Positions 16,140-24,721 are shown, counted from the stretch's first letter. The stretch: DNA of 39,237 bases from Elusimicrobiaceae bacterium (GCA_016283355.1 JAEEMS010000004.1:1-39237); one strand, 5' to 3'. Program-made: numbers and translations. Notes: generated from the letters alone by a model not told the origin.

Positions 16140-17033
16140 ATGAAACCAATACCGGCCTGGCTGAAGGGAAAAATCGGCCAAAATAAAGCAGCTTTTCATA
16201 GTGCTTCCGCTCAATGGGCTCAACAAGAGATGCAACAGCAGGGCCTTCACACGGTTTGCCACGAAGCCCGGTGCCCTAACCGCGGAGAATGTTTTAATTG
16301 TGGGGATGCTACCTTTATGGTATTGGGGAACCGTTGTACACGCGGCTGCCGTTTCTGTGCCGTTACCAAACAAAAACCACTCCCGCCGGATCCGCAGGAA
16401 CCATTGCGCATTGCCCAAGAAATTAAAACCTGGGGTATCCGTTATGCCGTCCTTACAATGCCTACCCGGGATGATTTGCCGGACGGCGGGGCCGCACATT
16501 TTGCCCGTGTAATAAAAGAGATCCATACCCTCACACCGATTGTCAAAACCGAACCGTTGATTTCCGATTTTGGCGGCAATGAAAATGCCTTGCAAACGAT
16601 TTTGAATTCTCGTCCCACTGTATTGGCACACAATATTGAAACAGTAAAAGAATTATACTCTCAAGTACGAATCGGTGCCGTTTACGAGCGTTCGTTACAA
16701 TTACTCAAACGTTCCAAAGAGTTAGCCCCTTCCATTCCCACCAAAACGGGTTTTATGGTAGGGCTTGGAGAAAGTGAAGAACAAATTTATTCCTTATTAA
16801 AAGATTTACGCACAGCAGAGGTGGATTTGTTGACAATCGGTCAATATTTGGCACCTTCCAAACATCATTATGAAGTCAGAAGTTACCCGGAACCGGCAGA
16901 TTACCAACGGTGGGAAAAATTAGCACTTTCCCTTGGATTTAAAGCCGTGGCAAGCGGCCCGTTGGTGCGCAGCAGTTACCGGGCGGGAGCTCTTTACGCT
17001 AAGGCCGTTTTTGAAGGGGAAAACAACAAATGA
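16140..17033 (+). CDS. lipA: Lipoyl synthase
   Basis: LipA (297 residues) is a radical-SAM enzyme that inserts two sulfurs into octanoyl groups on lipoyl domains. It has both cluster motifs: the auxiliary cluster CHEARCPNRGEC (CX4CX5C) and the radical-SAM CTRGCRFCAV (CX3CX2C). The C-terminal RSSYRAG contains the serine ligand of the auxiliary cluster. PLPPDPQEP and DDLPDGGAAHF are family landmarks. No lipB or lipoylated subunit is in the window. The stop overlaps the lipoprotein start as ATGA. Confidence 0.96.
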   Translation: MKPIPAWLKGKIGQNKAAFHSASAQWAQQEMQQQGLHTVCHEARCPNRGECFNCGDATFMVLGNRCTRGCRFCAVTKQKPLPPDPQEPLRIAQEIKTWGIRYAVLTMPTRDDLPDGGAAHFARVIKEIHTLTPIVKTEPLISDFGGNENALQTILNSRPTVLAHNIETVKELYSQVRIGAVYERSLQLLKRSKELAPSIPTKTGFMVGLGESEEQIYSLLKDLRTAEVDLLTIGQYLAPSKHHYEVRSYPEPADYQRWEKLALSLGFKAVASGPLVRSSYRAGALYAKAVFEGENNK

Positions 17034-17317
17034 AAAAATATATTGCCTTTACATTTTGTTTAATTATTTTGACAGCTTGTGCCGGGAATCCTCCTGCATG
17101 GTGGAATCCTTCCGGGCGCTATTCAACTCCTTCCCCAACATCCTCTACTGTCTCCACTCCAACCGCGATTCCGACAATTTCCACCCCCGCACCCGAGGAA
17201 GAAACGCTCTTACCTACCGTGGATTCAGATTATGAAGAAATGGTCCTTTCCCCCGTTATGGCCCAAGAGGATACTCCTTCTTCTACCAATTTATCACCAA
17301 GCATTTTGGAAGAATAA
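17030..17317 (+). CDS. Small Pro/Thr/Ser-rich lipoprotein
   Basis: This 95-residue protein has signal MKKYIAFTFCLIILTAC with lipobox LTAC, so Cys17 is the likely lipidated residue. The mature part is a low-complexity Pro/Thr/Ser stretch (residues ~30-62) followed by an acidic tail (EEETLLPTVDSDYEEM). No domain is recognisable. It overlaps the end of lipA by four bases. Export and lipidation are well supported; the function is unknown. Confidence 0.75.
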   Translation: MKKYIAFTFCLIILTACAGNPPAWWNPSGRYSTPSPTSSTVSTPTAIPTISTPAPEEETLLPTVDSDYEEMVLSPVMAQEDTPSSTNLSPSILEE

Positions 17318-17327
17318 AAATTTCCCC

Positions 17328-17355
17328 TTGATTTTTTTTAAAAAATCATTATACT
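17328..17355 (+). promoter_or_regulatory. Promoter of the candidate ncRNA
   Basis: TTGATT (17328-17333), a 16-bp spacer and TATACT (17350-17355) predict a start near 17362. The A/T-rich spacer would suit strong transcription. Confidence 0.55.
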
Positions 17356-17361
17356 AACACT

Positions 17362-17590
17362 ATAAGCAGTTCGCCTCGTTTGGCAGGGTGCCGGGCTAAT
17401 GTTTGGGCGGAATTGTCTGTTGGGTGGGCGGTTCTGTTTAGGCATTTCCAAGTTGATAAATTGTTTCGGCTTGAGGTCTGGTGGTAAGGCCTGTTAGACA
17501 ATCCGAGCGGACGAAGCAAAGAAGGAGGCGTAATGACGCCGAGTAACTAGTACCCCCTGGTTGAAGAAACCGGGGGGCATTTTTATATTT
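17362..17590 (+). ncRNA. Candidate structured ncRNA of unassigned family (~230 nt)
   Basis: This 317-base region between the lipoprotein gene and the convergent gene at 17635 has no credible ORF. It does have a promoter, a strong terminator and nested complementary segments. CGCCTC (17372-17377) can close with GAGGCG (17525-17530). GGAATTGTCT (17409-17418) pairs with AGACAATCC (17496-17504) with one bulge. Local hairpins are GGCA/TGCC (17382-17392), AGGTC/GGCCT (17474-17492) and GGCGT/ACGCC (17527-17540); the last is exclusive with the outer helix. It lacks the GGAA/AGCA SRP helix-8 motif, the tmRNA tRNA-like end and RNase P core motifs. A divergent 6S-type RNA is possible by size only. Confidence 0.6.
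17553..17590 (+). terminator. Rho-independent terminator of the candidate ncRNA
   Basis: CCCCCTGGTT (17553-17562) and AACCGGGGGG (17568-17577) form a 10-bp stem with a GAAGA loop, followed by CATTTTTATATTT. The minus strand has no U-run, so the terminator is directional. Confidence 0.92.
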
Positions 17591-17634
17591 CCCAATTCAT
17601 GCGTCTTCACTGTTTGGAAATAACGAACCAAGTG

Positions 17635-18204
17635 TCACTTTTTATTTTTATATCTATTCAAAAACAGATATATTTTCATTTGAGGCACATTGATAAGAAA
17701 AATGAAAGTATTTTCGGAGGTGTTCGGTTTTAACCGTATTTCAACCATTCCTTCTTGATACTTCTTGGCGGATTGATTTTTTAAATTAAATCGAACTTCC
17801 CCGCAGGTAATTCCCTGTGTGAAAAAAGTATTTAAATTTGAAACATCGTTGTTATCAATAGAAATTAAATCTGTAGGTTGTGGAATAATGATTTCATATC
17901 CTCTTAGTAGCGGGTTTGAAAAAACTCCCCGTTCGAGTAAAAATTTCCGCTTATGAAAGGTATCCGCTGCTTTTGAATTTGTCGGAACGGGAGATTGTTT
18001 AAATTCTACCATGGTAGGGCATTTTTTAATTTTTGCGGCTTCTTTTACCAATGTTACCCACGGGAGTTCTTGATTTTTTGCTTTCTCCAAGACATTTTGT
18101 TTGTAATTCTCCGAGGACTTCCTTCGGGTACAACTTGTAAAAAACTGCGCTTGCACTCCATGTGTTGCAAAAAGCAATATCAATCCAAGAGCAATTTTTT
18201 TCAT
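17635..18204 (-). CDS. Exported protein of unknown family (paralogue A)
   Basis: This 189-residue protein has a signal peptide (residues ~1-19, ending GVQA). It is clearly related to the upstream neighbour at 18272-18856. Both share a W-x-x-LVKE-x-x-x-IK-x-P segment, a central IIPQPTDL / VVPQPKDL core and a C-terminal GMVEI / GVVEV beta region ending in IYLFL / IYFFL. No known domain is recognised. The C-terminus is Lys/Asn-rich. AAAGGGG precedes the ATG. It probably follows its paralogue in one transcript, with a hairpin between that could modulate expression. Confidence 0.8.
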   Translation of the reverse strand: MKKIALGLILLFATHGVQAQFFTSCTRRKSSENYKQNVLEKAKNQELPWVTLVKEAAKIKKCPTMVEFKQSPVPTNSKAADTFHKRKFLLERGVFSNPLLRGYEIIIPQPTDLISIDNNDVSNLNTFFTQGITCGEVRFNLKNQSAKKYQEGMVEIRLKPNTSENTFIFLINVPQMKIYLFLNRYKNKK

Positions 18205-18226
18205 TTTTTAAACCCCTTTAAAACAT

Positions 18227-18256
18227 ACATCCGGCATATGTTTCAACGCCGGATGT
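18227..18256 (-). terminator. Intergenic hairpin between the two paralogues
   Basis: ACATCCGGC (18227-18235) and GCCGGATGT (18248-18256) form a perfect 9-bp stem with a 12-base loop. On the minus strand it is followed only by ATGTTTTAAA, so it is at best a leaky terminator after 18272. It could instead be a processing or stability hairpin. Confidence 0.5.
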
Positions 18257-18271
18257 AAAGTTTATTTGATT

Positions 18272-18856
18272 TTAATGTTCCTTGAGAAAGAAATAAATTC
18301 TTTGTTCTCTGCAACTAAATACCAGAAGCAATTTATGATCAAAACCTTTTGGTCGGAAAATCACTTCTACTACACCATCTTGTTTCTTTTTAGCGGATGT
18401 AACAACCCCAGCATTGTCAGATTCTAAGAATAGAAATACTAGACGTGCCACTTCCATCTCATCCAATTTAACCAAATCCTTCGGTTGCGGCACAACAAAT
18501 TTAAATTCCTTCACAGTTTCCTGAAAACTGATTGCTTTTTGAATTGTTTCTCTATGCTGTGTAAATAGACCTGCATCTTTAGCACTAACGGAAACTTGTT
18601 CGTAAACAGGCGTTTTCCAGCCATACATATTGTCACCCACATAGCTAGGGCGTTTGATGTGTTGCAGTTCTTCTTTTACTAACGCTAACCAATTAATGGA
18701 TTGCTTTTTTGATTCTGCTTTTTTTGCATTACCTGCTTTTCTTGAGACCGTCGGTACTAATTTTTCAGACATCTCCACATCGTACCTAGTCAACTGTGCA
18801 TAGGCAGATGTACACAGTACAACTCCCAGCAAAATAGTTAATATATTCTTTTTCAT
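18272..18856 (-). CDS. Exported protein of unknown family (paralogue B)
   Basis: This 194-residue protein has a signal peptide (residues 1-20, ending SAYA) and AAAGGAG before the ATG. It is homologous to the 189-residue protein downstream (shared NWLALVKEELQHIKRP, FKFVVPQPKDLVKLDEMEVARL and GVVEVIFRP regions). No cysteine pair, lipobox or catalytic motif stands out. It lies first in a two-gene unit under a promoter of the class also found at 23167 and 28539, with a paired 19-bp site abutting the -35. A role in the envelope or outside the cell is inferred only from the signal peptide. Confidence 0.82.
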   Translation of the reverse strand: MKKNILTILLGVVLCTSAYAQLTRYDVEMSEKLVPTVSRKAGNAKKAESKKQSINWLALVKEELQHIKRPSYVGDNMYGWKTPVYEQVSVSAKDAGLFTQHRETIQKAISFQETVKEFKFVVPQPKDLVKLDEMEVARLVFLFLESDNAGVVTSAKKKQDGVVEVIFRPKGFDHKLLLVFSCREQRIYFFLKEH

Positions 18857-18886
18857 TTTTTTCTCCTTTCTTTTATTTTTAATTTT

Positions 18887-18952
18887 ATTGTAAATATTTT
18901 CTATCTCTACAGAAAGGGTCTTTGTACCCAGATAGATAGGTACAAAAGACCC
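18887..18952 (-). promoter_or_regulatory. Promoter with paired 19-bp regulatory sites (locus 1)
   Basis: On the minus strand, site TATCTGGGTACAAAGACCC (18934 to 18916) directly abuts -35-like TTTCTG (18915-18910). A 17-bp spacer and -10 TACAAT (18892-18887) follow. A second, inverted site (GATAGGTACAAAAGACCC on plus, 18935-18952) lies next to it, making a large palindrome. The T-run beyond it is on the plus strand, away from any gene end it could serve. Confidence 0.6.
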
Positions 18953-18968
18953 ATTTTTTTATAGGACC

Positions 18969-21038
18969 TTACAGTAATGTAATATCTGCCACCGTTTCTG
19001 TCAAAAGGTGTCGTGTCATATTCAAAAGTGCCAAACGGTTATTTCTCACTTTTTCATTTTCCACGTTAACCATAACATCCGTAAAGAATTTTTCTAAGGG
19101 ATCTTTCAGAACAGTCAAACCGGAAAGAACCTCTAAATATTGCTTTTGTGTACGTGGATGCAGCGGAATACGTTTGACCGTATTTTCCAATACACTAAAC
19201 AATTCCTGTTCTGCCGGTAATTCTAACAGAGAGGTTTGAACCGGGGATTCTTTGAGTGTTGATTTTTTTAAAATGTTACACACCCGTTTTGCGGATTCCA
19301 ATACAGCATCAAATTTGGGATTTGTTTTTACTTGTTCCAATGCCGTTACCACTTCCTCTACCTGCGCAAAGGGAATTTCTTCCCAATTTTTGACAGCATT
19401 TAATACAGCGGCATGATGCCCGCGTTGCTCCAACACCAAGGACAAACGCTGGAACAAAAATTCCGGCAACGCTTGCAGTCCTTTTTCTTCACGGCCCGCT
19501 TTGTACAACTTTGCGGCATAGGTCAAAATTTCCCGGATAGAAATAGGCATTTTATTTTCTAACAAAATACGCACTACCGCAAACGCTTGCCGGCGCAAAG
19601 CAAAGGGATCCTCGCTTCCGGTCGGAATCTGCCCGATCAAGAAATTCCCTACCAGCGTATCTATTTTTCCGGCCAGGGAAACAATATTTCCGGCTTCGGT
19701 AGAAGGCAAAGCGGAAGTAGAAGTAAGCGGGAAATAGAATTCTTCCATCGCCCGGGCGGCCTCTTTTTTCCCTTCTAAAGCGGCATATTGCCCACCCATA
19801 TATCCTTGCAATTCAGGGAATTCATATACGACGTGGCTTGCCAAATCGGCATAAGCATAACTGGCCGCATATTCTACCGTTTGTTTTAAATCATTTTTGC
19901 CGAACTTGTCCGTCAGCCACAAGGCCAGTTGTTGCACACGGGTTGACTTATCGAACAAATTTCCCAATCCTTCTAAGAATTGAATATTCTTCAGTTTTTC
20001 TTTGAAAACGTTTAATCCTTCTTTTTTATCATTTTCAAAGAAAAAAACCGCATCGGACAACCGTGCCGACATTACTTTTTTAAATCCATCGGATACTTCC
20101 GTTTGGTTGACGGATAATCCATCCCGCACGGCAATAAAGTAAGGTTGCAATTCGCCTTTTTTATTAACTACCGGAAACATTTTAATTTGCTTTTTCAGCA
20201 CGGTTGTAATCAATTCTTTGGGTAGTGTAAGGAACTTTAATTCAAAATCGCCTCCTACGGCTACCGGATGCTCCGTAAAACAGACGGTCTCTGCAATAAG
20301 CGATTCATCCAAATCAGCCAAATAGCCGCGGGCTTGCGCCTCATTGGAAACCGTTTTGATAAGTGCATTTCTTCTCTCTTGCGGTAATACCAAAATGGGG
20401 GGATATTGATTGCGCAATACCTGTACATACTCTTGCTTATCTGCCCGAGAGATTTTGATAGGTTTGCGACCAAAAGAAATCATGGGATAAGTATACCGGC
20501 TGGAAGTTACTCCTGCTACTGTAAATTTAACCACTTTATCGCCATATAATCCAATCAAAGAGCGTATGGGGCGACCATACTTAAGTTGGCTTTCCTCCCA
20601 TACCATATTTTTGGCAAATTCCAATTCAGTTACAATACGGGTAAAAATTTCAGGCAATAATTTGGAAGTTTTTTCGCCTTTAATTTTAATATCCGCATAA
20701 ATAAACGGCCCCTTGTCTGTCTCTTTGATAATTAACTTTTCCGGAGAGATTCCGTTTTTTTGTGCAAAACCGGCGGATTGAGGGGTAAATTTTCCGTTAG
20801 CATCTTTTAAAAGTTTAACCGGTGGTCCTTTGACTTCTTTTTGTATATCGGCAGCTTTATCAGCAATTCCATTAATCATAACCACCAAACGGCGGTAAGT
20901 GCCGAACGTCTCTACACTTTCAAATGAAATTCGCTTTTCCTGTAAAATAGCTTCTGTGTGTGTTTTTAATTGCTCCAAAGACGGCATTACAAACCGTGCA
21001 GGTAAATGTTCTGTACCTATTTCAAGTAATGTGTTCAT
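18969..21038 (-). CDS. glyS: Glycyl-tRNA synthetase beta subunit
   Basis: This is the 689-residue beta chain of the heterotetrameric bacterial GlyRS, which supplies tRNA-binding and editing-like regions. Family landmarks are [14 protein letters not shown] at the N-terminus, [59 protein letters not shown] and [19 protein letters not shown]. The ATG at 21038 is preferred over an upstream in-frame codon at 21092 because GGAGG lies just upstream and the protein then starts at the conserved LLEIGTE. It overlaps the glyQ stop as ATGA. Confidence 0.96.
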   Translation of the reverse strand: MNTLLEIGTEHLPARFVMPSLEQLKTHTEAILQEKRISFESVETFGTYRRLVVMINGIADKAADIQKEVKGPPVKLLKDANGKFTPQSAGFAQKNGISPEKLIIKETDKGPFIYADIKIKGEKTSKLLPEIFTRIVTELEFAKNMVWEESQLKYGRPIRSLIGLYGDKVVKFTVAGVTSSRYTYPMISFGRKPIKISRADKQEYVQVLRNQYPPILVLPQERRNALIKTVSNEAQARGYLADLDESLIAETVCFTEHPVAVGGDFELKFLTLPKELITTVLKKQIKMFPVVNKKGELQPYFIAVRDGLSVNQTEVSDGFKKVMSARLSDAVFFFENDKKEGLNVFKEKLKNIQFLEGLGNLFDKSTRVQQLALWLTDKFGKNDLKQTVEYAASYAYADLASHVVYEFPELQGYMGGQYAALEGKKEAARAMEEFYFPLTSTSALPSTEAGNIVSLAGKIDTLVGNFLIGQIPTGSEDPFALRRQAFAVVRILLENKMPISIREILTYAAKLYKAGREEKGLQALPEFLFQRLSLVLEQRGHHAAVLNAVKNWEEIPFAQVEEVVTALEQVKTNPKFDAVLESAKRVCNILKKSTLKESPVQTSLLELPAEQELFSVLENTVKRIPLHPRTQKQYLEVLSGLTVLKDPLEKFFTDVMVNVENEKVRNNRLALLNMTRHLLTETVADITLL

Positions 21039-21913
21039 TTGGCCGTTTCCTCCTTCTTTCCTTCCACGCTTTCTACATACGCCTTTGCACATGCTTTGGC
21101 CAAATTGCGGATTTTGGTGATATTGTTGGTGCGGTCCGATACGCTAATGGCTCCGCGCGCTTCCAACATGTTGAAATAGTGAGAAAGTTTCATAGCATCA
21201 TCGTAGGCCGGTAGATAAAGCCCTTTTTTGCACAAAGCGTAACATTCCTGTTCACATTCTTCAATGTAACGTCGCAAATGTTCTACATTTGATTCTTCGA
21301 AATAGTAGTGAGAAAATTGCCGTTCGTTTTCGTGGTATACTTCACGATACGTGATTGTATCGTTCCAACGCAAATCAAACACGTTGTCCACTTTTTGGCA
21401 ATACATGGCAATACGTTCCAGTCCGTAAGTAATCTCTACTGTTATCGGGTTTAACGCAAAACCGGCCATATTTTGGAAATAGGTGTATTGTGTAATTTCC
21501 ATTCCGTCCAACCAAATTTCCCAACCGACACCGGATGCCCCCAACGTCGGAGATTGCCAATCATCTTCAATCCAACGGACATCGTGTTTTTTGGGATCCA
21601 GGCCAATTGCTTTTAAAGAATTCAAATAAATCTCTTGGATATTTTCCGGGGCAGGTTTCATAATCACCTGGTATTGGTAATATTTTCCCAAACGGTTGGG
21701 ATTCTCCCCGTAGCGCCCGTCTGCGGGCCGGCGGCAAGGTTCTACATAAGCACGGCGAACCGGTTTTTTGGTAAGAGACCCAAAAAAAGTTTCCGGATTA
21801 TAGGTCCCGGCTCCTTTTTCTACGTCGTAAGGTTGTACAATCACACAACCCTGTTTTGCCCAATAATTATTAAGGGCAACAATCATATCTTGAAAATTCA
21901 TACCTTGTTTCAT
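21035..21913 (-). CDS. glyQ: Glycyl-tRNA synthetase alpha subunit
   Basis: This 292-residue alpha chain carries the aminoacylation core of alpha2beta2 GlyRS. Landmarks are [80 protein letters not shown] and [11 protein letters not shown]. The ATG at 21913 is chosen because TATAAT lies 8 bases upstream on the minus strand. An internal ATG at 21901 is a less likely start. The gene order glyQ-glyS with an ATGA overlap matches the usual operon and assures equal subunit output. Confidence 0.96.
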   Translation of the reverse strand: MKQGMNFQDMIVALNNYWAKQGCVIVQPYDVEKGAGTYNPETFFGSLTKKPVRRAYVEPCRRPADGRYGENPNRLGKYYQYQVIMKPAPENIQEIYLNSLKAIGLDPKKHDVRWIEDDWQSPTLGASGVGWEIWLDGMEITQYTYFQNMAGFALNPITVEITYGLERIAMYCQKVDNVFDLRWNDTITYREVYHENERQFSHYYFEESNVEHLRRYIEECEQECYALCKKGLYLPAYDDAMKLSHYFNMLEARGAISVSDRTNNITKIRNLAKACAKAYVESVEGKKEETAK

Positions 21914-21927
21914 ACTGATTAATTATA
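21914..21927 (-). promoter_or_regulatory. -10 element for leaderless glyQS mRNA
   Basis: TATAAT on the minus strand (21927 to 21922) lies 8 bases before the glyQ ATG, with no Shine-Dalgarno sequence. Confidence 0.5.
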
Positions 21928-21985
21928 CAAAATAACGAGTATCCGTAAGATTTTGGAAAACAATTATCCCCGGCAACACGAGAAA

Positions 21986-23167
21986 CTACTTCCAAAAATC
22001 CGATAAATTCTCTTGTGCAATATAATGAACGGTTCCTTGCGCAGTTAACGCTACAAACCAACCTTTTTCTTGCGCAGGATAGGCCCACACATAGCTATCT
22101 TTGACCAATGTTTTGTCCGGCGTACCGAAAGGAGTATTCATAAGAGATGCGTTTTCTGTTACCTTATACAACCGGGGCAAAATAACACTGGAATGGGATG
22201 TGTGCGGATCCGAAGCAATTTCAAATAGGATTTCACTACTCGGTACAAAATCTCTTTTTTCAACGGCAATATAATTTCCGAGAGCAACTTTTGTTTCAGA
22301 GGTACGGCCTTGATTATACGCGGAAACAGCTGCCCCTTTTTCTCCTAACACTAAAAGGTGAAAAAGTCCGATGGGGCGTTTCCAATTATTGGCGGTTGTT
22401 ACAATATAAGCGGCTGCTTTCCAAAAAATATCATTATCTTCTTTATACTCAAAAGGAATATGCGAAGCGTACGGATATCCAACACTTTGCTCCAAGAAAG
22501 AAGGTACATATTCGTGATAAATATGCGTGGTAGTATGGGCAGGGAATGTCTGCATCCAGTAAAAATATACTTCTTGCTGATAATCTTTGTGGGCCAGTTG
22601 CTCCTGTTGAGAAAAACGAGTACAAATACCGGTATCCTCGTTCATCTCCAAACAACTCTTTTCCAGTATGCCCAGATTCCGCATCTCTTGTTTGGTTTCT
22701 TCGGAGAGCGATTGAACTAATTGCTGTAATTTTTCGGCTGTTCCCTTCCAATCACTGCCGTCCAAAGCAACAACTTTTTCATATGAATCCAGTCCCATCA
22801 AATCAAAATAACGGGTAACATCCTTTTCATCCAGCATAATACGCCGGTGGGTTTGGTACGGAATTTCTTGTTCGTTGACAAATACTTTAAAATGGAAATT
22901 ATGTCCCTTGTTAAAATAAGGAACCAGCGGACTGGTTGGCGGAAGGGGGAAAAACACTTCCGTCGTGATGTCCTGAACGGACGTGTTTTCAAAAAGATAA
23001 TCCACTGCCACCTTTTCCGATAACACAAGTGCTTCATTTTTTAACACAATATTTTTTTGTCTTTTAAATTGAATTTCACCGGTAGGCAATAACTGTCCGG
23101 CCGTATCATTTGCCCATAACCACGAAGTTAATAACACATACACGCAACACAAAACTATTTTTTTCAT
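21986..23167 (-). CDS. Exported DUF4424-like protein
   Basis: This 393-residue protein has signal MKKIVLCCVYVLLTSWLWA. A GTG at 23179 would overlap its own GGAGTG ribosome-binding site, so 23167 is preferred. The mature start NDTAGQLLPTGEIQFKRQKNIVLKNEALVLSEKVAVDYLFEN and the VFFPLPPTSPL segment resemble DUF4424 proteins, exported beta-rich proteins of unknown role. A central helical region (~residues 130-190) with Cys-containing LEKSCLEMNEDTGICTRF could form a disulfide. It is controlled by a promoter of the paired-site class at 23195-23262. No partner gene is apparent. Confidence 0.75.
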   Translation of the reverse strand: MKKIVLCCVYVLLTSWLWANDTAGQLLPTGEIQFKRQKNIVLKNEALVLSEKVAVDYLFENTSVQDITTEVFFPLPPTSPLVPYFNKGHNFHFKVFVNEQEIPYQTHRRIMLDEKDVTRYFDLMGLDSYEKVVALDGSDWKGTAEKLQQLVQSLSEETKQEMRNLGILEKSCLEMNEDTGICTRFSQQEQLAHKDYQQEVYFYWMQTFPAHTTTHIYHEYVPSFLEQSVGYPYASHIPFEYKEDNDIFWKAAAYIVTTANNWKRPIGLFHLLVLGEKGAAVSAYNQGRTSETKVALGNYIAVEKRDFVPSSEILFEIASDPHTSHSSVILPRLYKVTENASLMNTPFGTPDKTLVKDSYVWAYPAQEKGWFVALTAQGTVHYIAQENLSDFWK

Positions 23168-23194
23168 AAGAAGAAACACTCCATTTTTTCTTTT

Positions 23195-23290
23195 ATTTTA
23201 CATAACAATTTTATCCCTCACAAGGGCCAAAAGTCCTATATGCTTTCTAGAACTTTGGGCCCTTTTTATCTTTGTATAATTTGCTAAAAT
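23195..23290. promoter_or_regulatory. Divergent promoter region with paired 19-bp sites (locus 2)
   Basis: On minus, site CATATAGGACTTTTGGCCC (23242 to 23224) abuts -35 TTGTGA (23223-23218), followed by 17 bp and -10 TAAAAT (23200-23195). The inverted partner CTTTCTAGAACTTTGGGCCC (23243-23262, plus) abuts TTTTTA (23263-23268), followed by 16 bp and TAAAAT (23285-23290), 6 bases before the HAD ATG. The palindrome could therefore control both genes. Confidence 0.6.
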
Positions 23291-23296
23291 GAAAGC

Positions 23297-23956
23297 ATGA
23301 TTACCACAGTAATTTTTGATATGGACGGGCTGTTATTCGATACAGAGACAATTTATTTTTGTTGTTATCAGAAGGCTGCGCGCGAAAAGGGTCTTGATTT
23401 CCCTTTTGAACTGTTCACTGCATGCATCGGTATCAGCCGGGAAGATGCCAACCAGTTTATGCGCCAACATTTTGGGGATAAAATCAGTCCGGAACAGTTA
23501 AACCAACGTGCCTTTTCTTTTGTAGAAGAATATTTAATGAGTGGGCAGGACATCCCCGTTAAACCCGGAGCCAAAGAAGCAGTGGAACTTTTTTATCGGC
23601 GCAATCTGAAACTGGGCCTGGCCTCTTCCAATATGCGCAGATGGATTGATTTTTATCTTAAAAAAACGGGATTGGGGTTTTATTTCACAACGGTTACATC
23701 TTGCGAGGAAGTCAGCAAACTCAAACCAGATCCGGAAGTATATCTCAAAACTGCAGGCAAGCTTCATTCTGACGTATCCCAATGTCTGGTATTTGAAGAT
23801 TCTATCCCCGGAGTAACGGCAGGAATTTGCGCGGGAATGCGTACTTGTATGGTACCGGATTTAAAACAACCCAACACCTTCGTTCGTGAAAACGCATTTA
23901 AAATTTACACATCTTTGTGGGATATTCCCAACGACCTAAAAGAGTTGTTATCTTAA
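23297..23956 (+). CDS. HAD-superfamily phosphatase (beta-phosphoglucomutase-like subfamily)
   Basis: This 219-residue HAD subfamily IA hydrolase has motif I VIFDMDGLLFDTE (nucleophile Asp in DMDG), a helical cap, motif II LASSN, the lysine of motif III in SKLKPDPEVYL, and motif IV VFEDSIPGVTAG. Members hydrolyse or isomerise sugar phosphates. The specific substrate cannot be given. A TAAAAT element 6 bases before the ATG, with no ribosome-binding site, suggests leaderless expression. The stop codon overlaps that of convergent recO within TTAA, with no terminator between them. Confidence 0.9.
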   Translation: MITTVIFDMDGLLFDTETIYFCCYQKAAREKGLDFPFELFTACIGISREDANQFMRQHFGDKISPEQLNQRAFSFVEEYLMSGQDIPVKPGAKEAVELFYRRNLKLGLASSNMRRWIDFYLKKTGLGFYFTTVTSCEEVSKLKPDPEVYLKTAGKLHSDVSQCLVFEDSIPGVTAGICAGMRTCMVPDLKQPNTFVRENAFKIYTSLWDIPNDLKELLS

Positions 23957-24651
23957 GCCACGTTTTGCGGCCGAAGCGTTAAAATTTCTTTTTCGTCTGC
24001 GGCAAAATCATCCCACTCATTGAGTCCCACCGGTTTGGTTGTTTGTAGCGGATAGGTTAAATAGTTGTCCAAAAAGCGTTTGCAAATATTATTGCACTTG
24101 GCCAAAGACAATAAATCCTCCGGTTGCGAAAAGTGCAAAGAAGAAAATTCTGCTTTATGAATCTTTTCCCAAAATTCCGTTGGTATTTTGAGTACCGGAT
24201 GATCAATACCGAACCCTGCCAATGTCATCAAACGCAGGGTAAAGGCACTGGCAAAGGCCGGGTGAGCACCATCTTGTTCCAAAGCATTTAAAGCCGATAA
24301 TAACAAATTGAATTTATCTTCGCTGGGTTGATGCAAAGGGGTTAAACGCAAGACCAATTCGCAACAGTGAAAGGCCAACTGCAAGCGCTTTAAATCTTGG
24401 CGGATGTGGGGGAAAATATTATTTAACTTTCCTCCCGTTATCGTTCCGATGACCCCGCCGCGCCGTACATAAATGCGGTAATCTGCCCATACAAACGGCT
24501 CGCACAGGGCCTTCAGTTTGCCTGTTGGACGCAAAACGCCCGGCAGGCGCGCATTGAAACGCCCCTGTTGACGGGTGTAAATCGAAACAATACGGTCCGT
24601 TTCGCGAAAATCTTGCCGCAGCAGTACAATACCGCTATCCGTAAAAATCAT
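23953..24651 (-). CDS. recO: DNA repair protein RecO
   Basis: RecO (232 residues) anneals ssDNA and, with RecR/RecF, loads RecA in gap repair. The N-terminal OB fold (IFTDSGIVLLRQDFRETDRIVSIYTRQQG) and the GVLRPTGKLKALCEPFVWADYRIYVRRGG segment are family-typical. A helical C-terminal domain follows; the usual zinc-finger cysteines are not evident. I place the start at 24651 because it gives the family N-terminus and TATAAT lies 6 bases upstream. In-frame starts at 24666 and 24708 would run through that promoter. Confidence 0.88.
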   Translation of the reverse strand: MIFTDSGIVLLRQDFRETDRIVSIYTRQQGRFNARLPGVLRPTGKLKALCEPFVWADYRIYVRRGGVIGTITGGKLNNIFPHIRQDLKRLQLAFHCCELVLRLTPLHQPSEDKFNLLLSALNALEQDGAHPAFASAFTLRLMTLAGFGIDHPVLKIPTEFWEKIHKAEFSSLHFSQPEDLLSLAKCNNICKRFLDNYLTYPLQTTKPVGLNEWDDFAADEKEILTLRPQNVA

Positions 24652-24663
24652 GCAGTTATTATA
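24652..24663 (-). promoter_or_regulatory. -10 element for leaderless recO mRNA
   Basis: TATAAT on the minus strand (24663 to 24658) ends 6 bases before the recO ATG at 24651. Confidence 0.45.
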
Positions 24664-24692
24664 CATTATTAACCCCTTAAACAGCGAGGTGT

Positions 24693-24721
24693 TTGCAAAG
24701 AAAACCAATAAAAGCTATAAT
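24693..24721 (+). promoter_or_regulatory. Promoter of rpmH-rnpA-yidD-yidC-jag
   Basis: TTGCAA (24693-24698), a 17-bp spacer and TATAAT (24716-24721) predict a start near 24728. This leaves a leader of about 90 bases before rpmH. Confidence 0.8.

Noticed and set aside
17362-17590. SRP RNA, tmRNA or RNase P RNA
   Set aside because: There is no GGAA-tetraloop/AGCA helix-8 motif, no tRNA-like 3' end with T-arm, and no RNase P GAGGAAAGUCC-type core.
23223-23268. Hairpin followed by TTTTT read as an ordinary Rho-independent terminator
   Set aside because: It lies between divergent gene starts, so no plus-strand gene ends there. The same sequence unit recurs at two other promoters with fixed spacing to -35.
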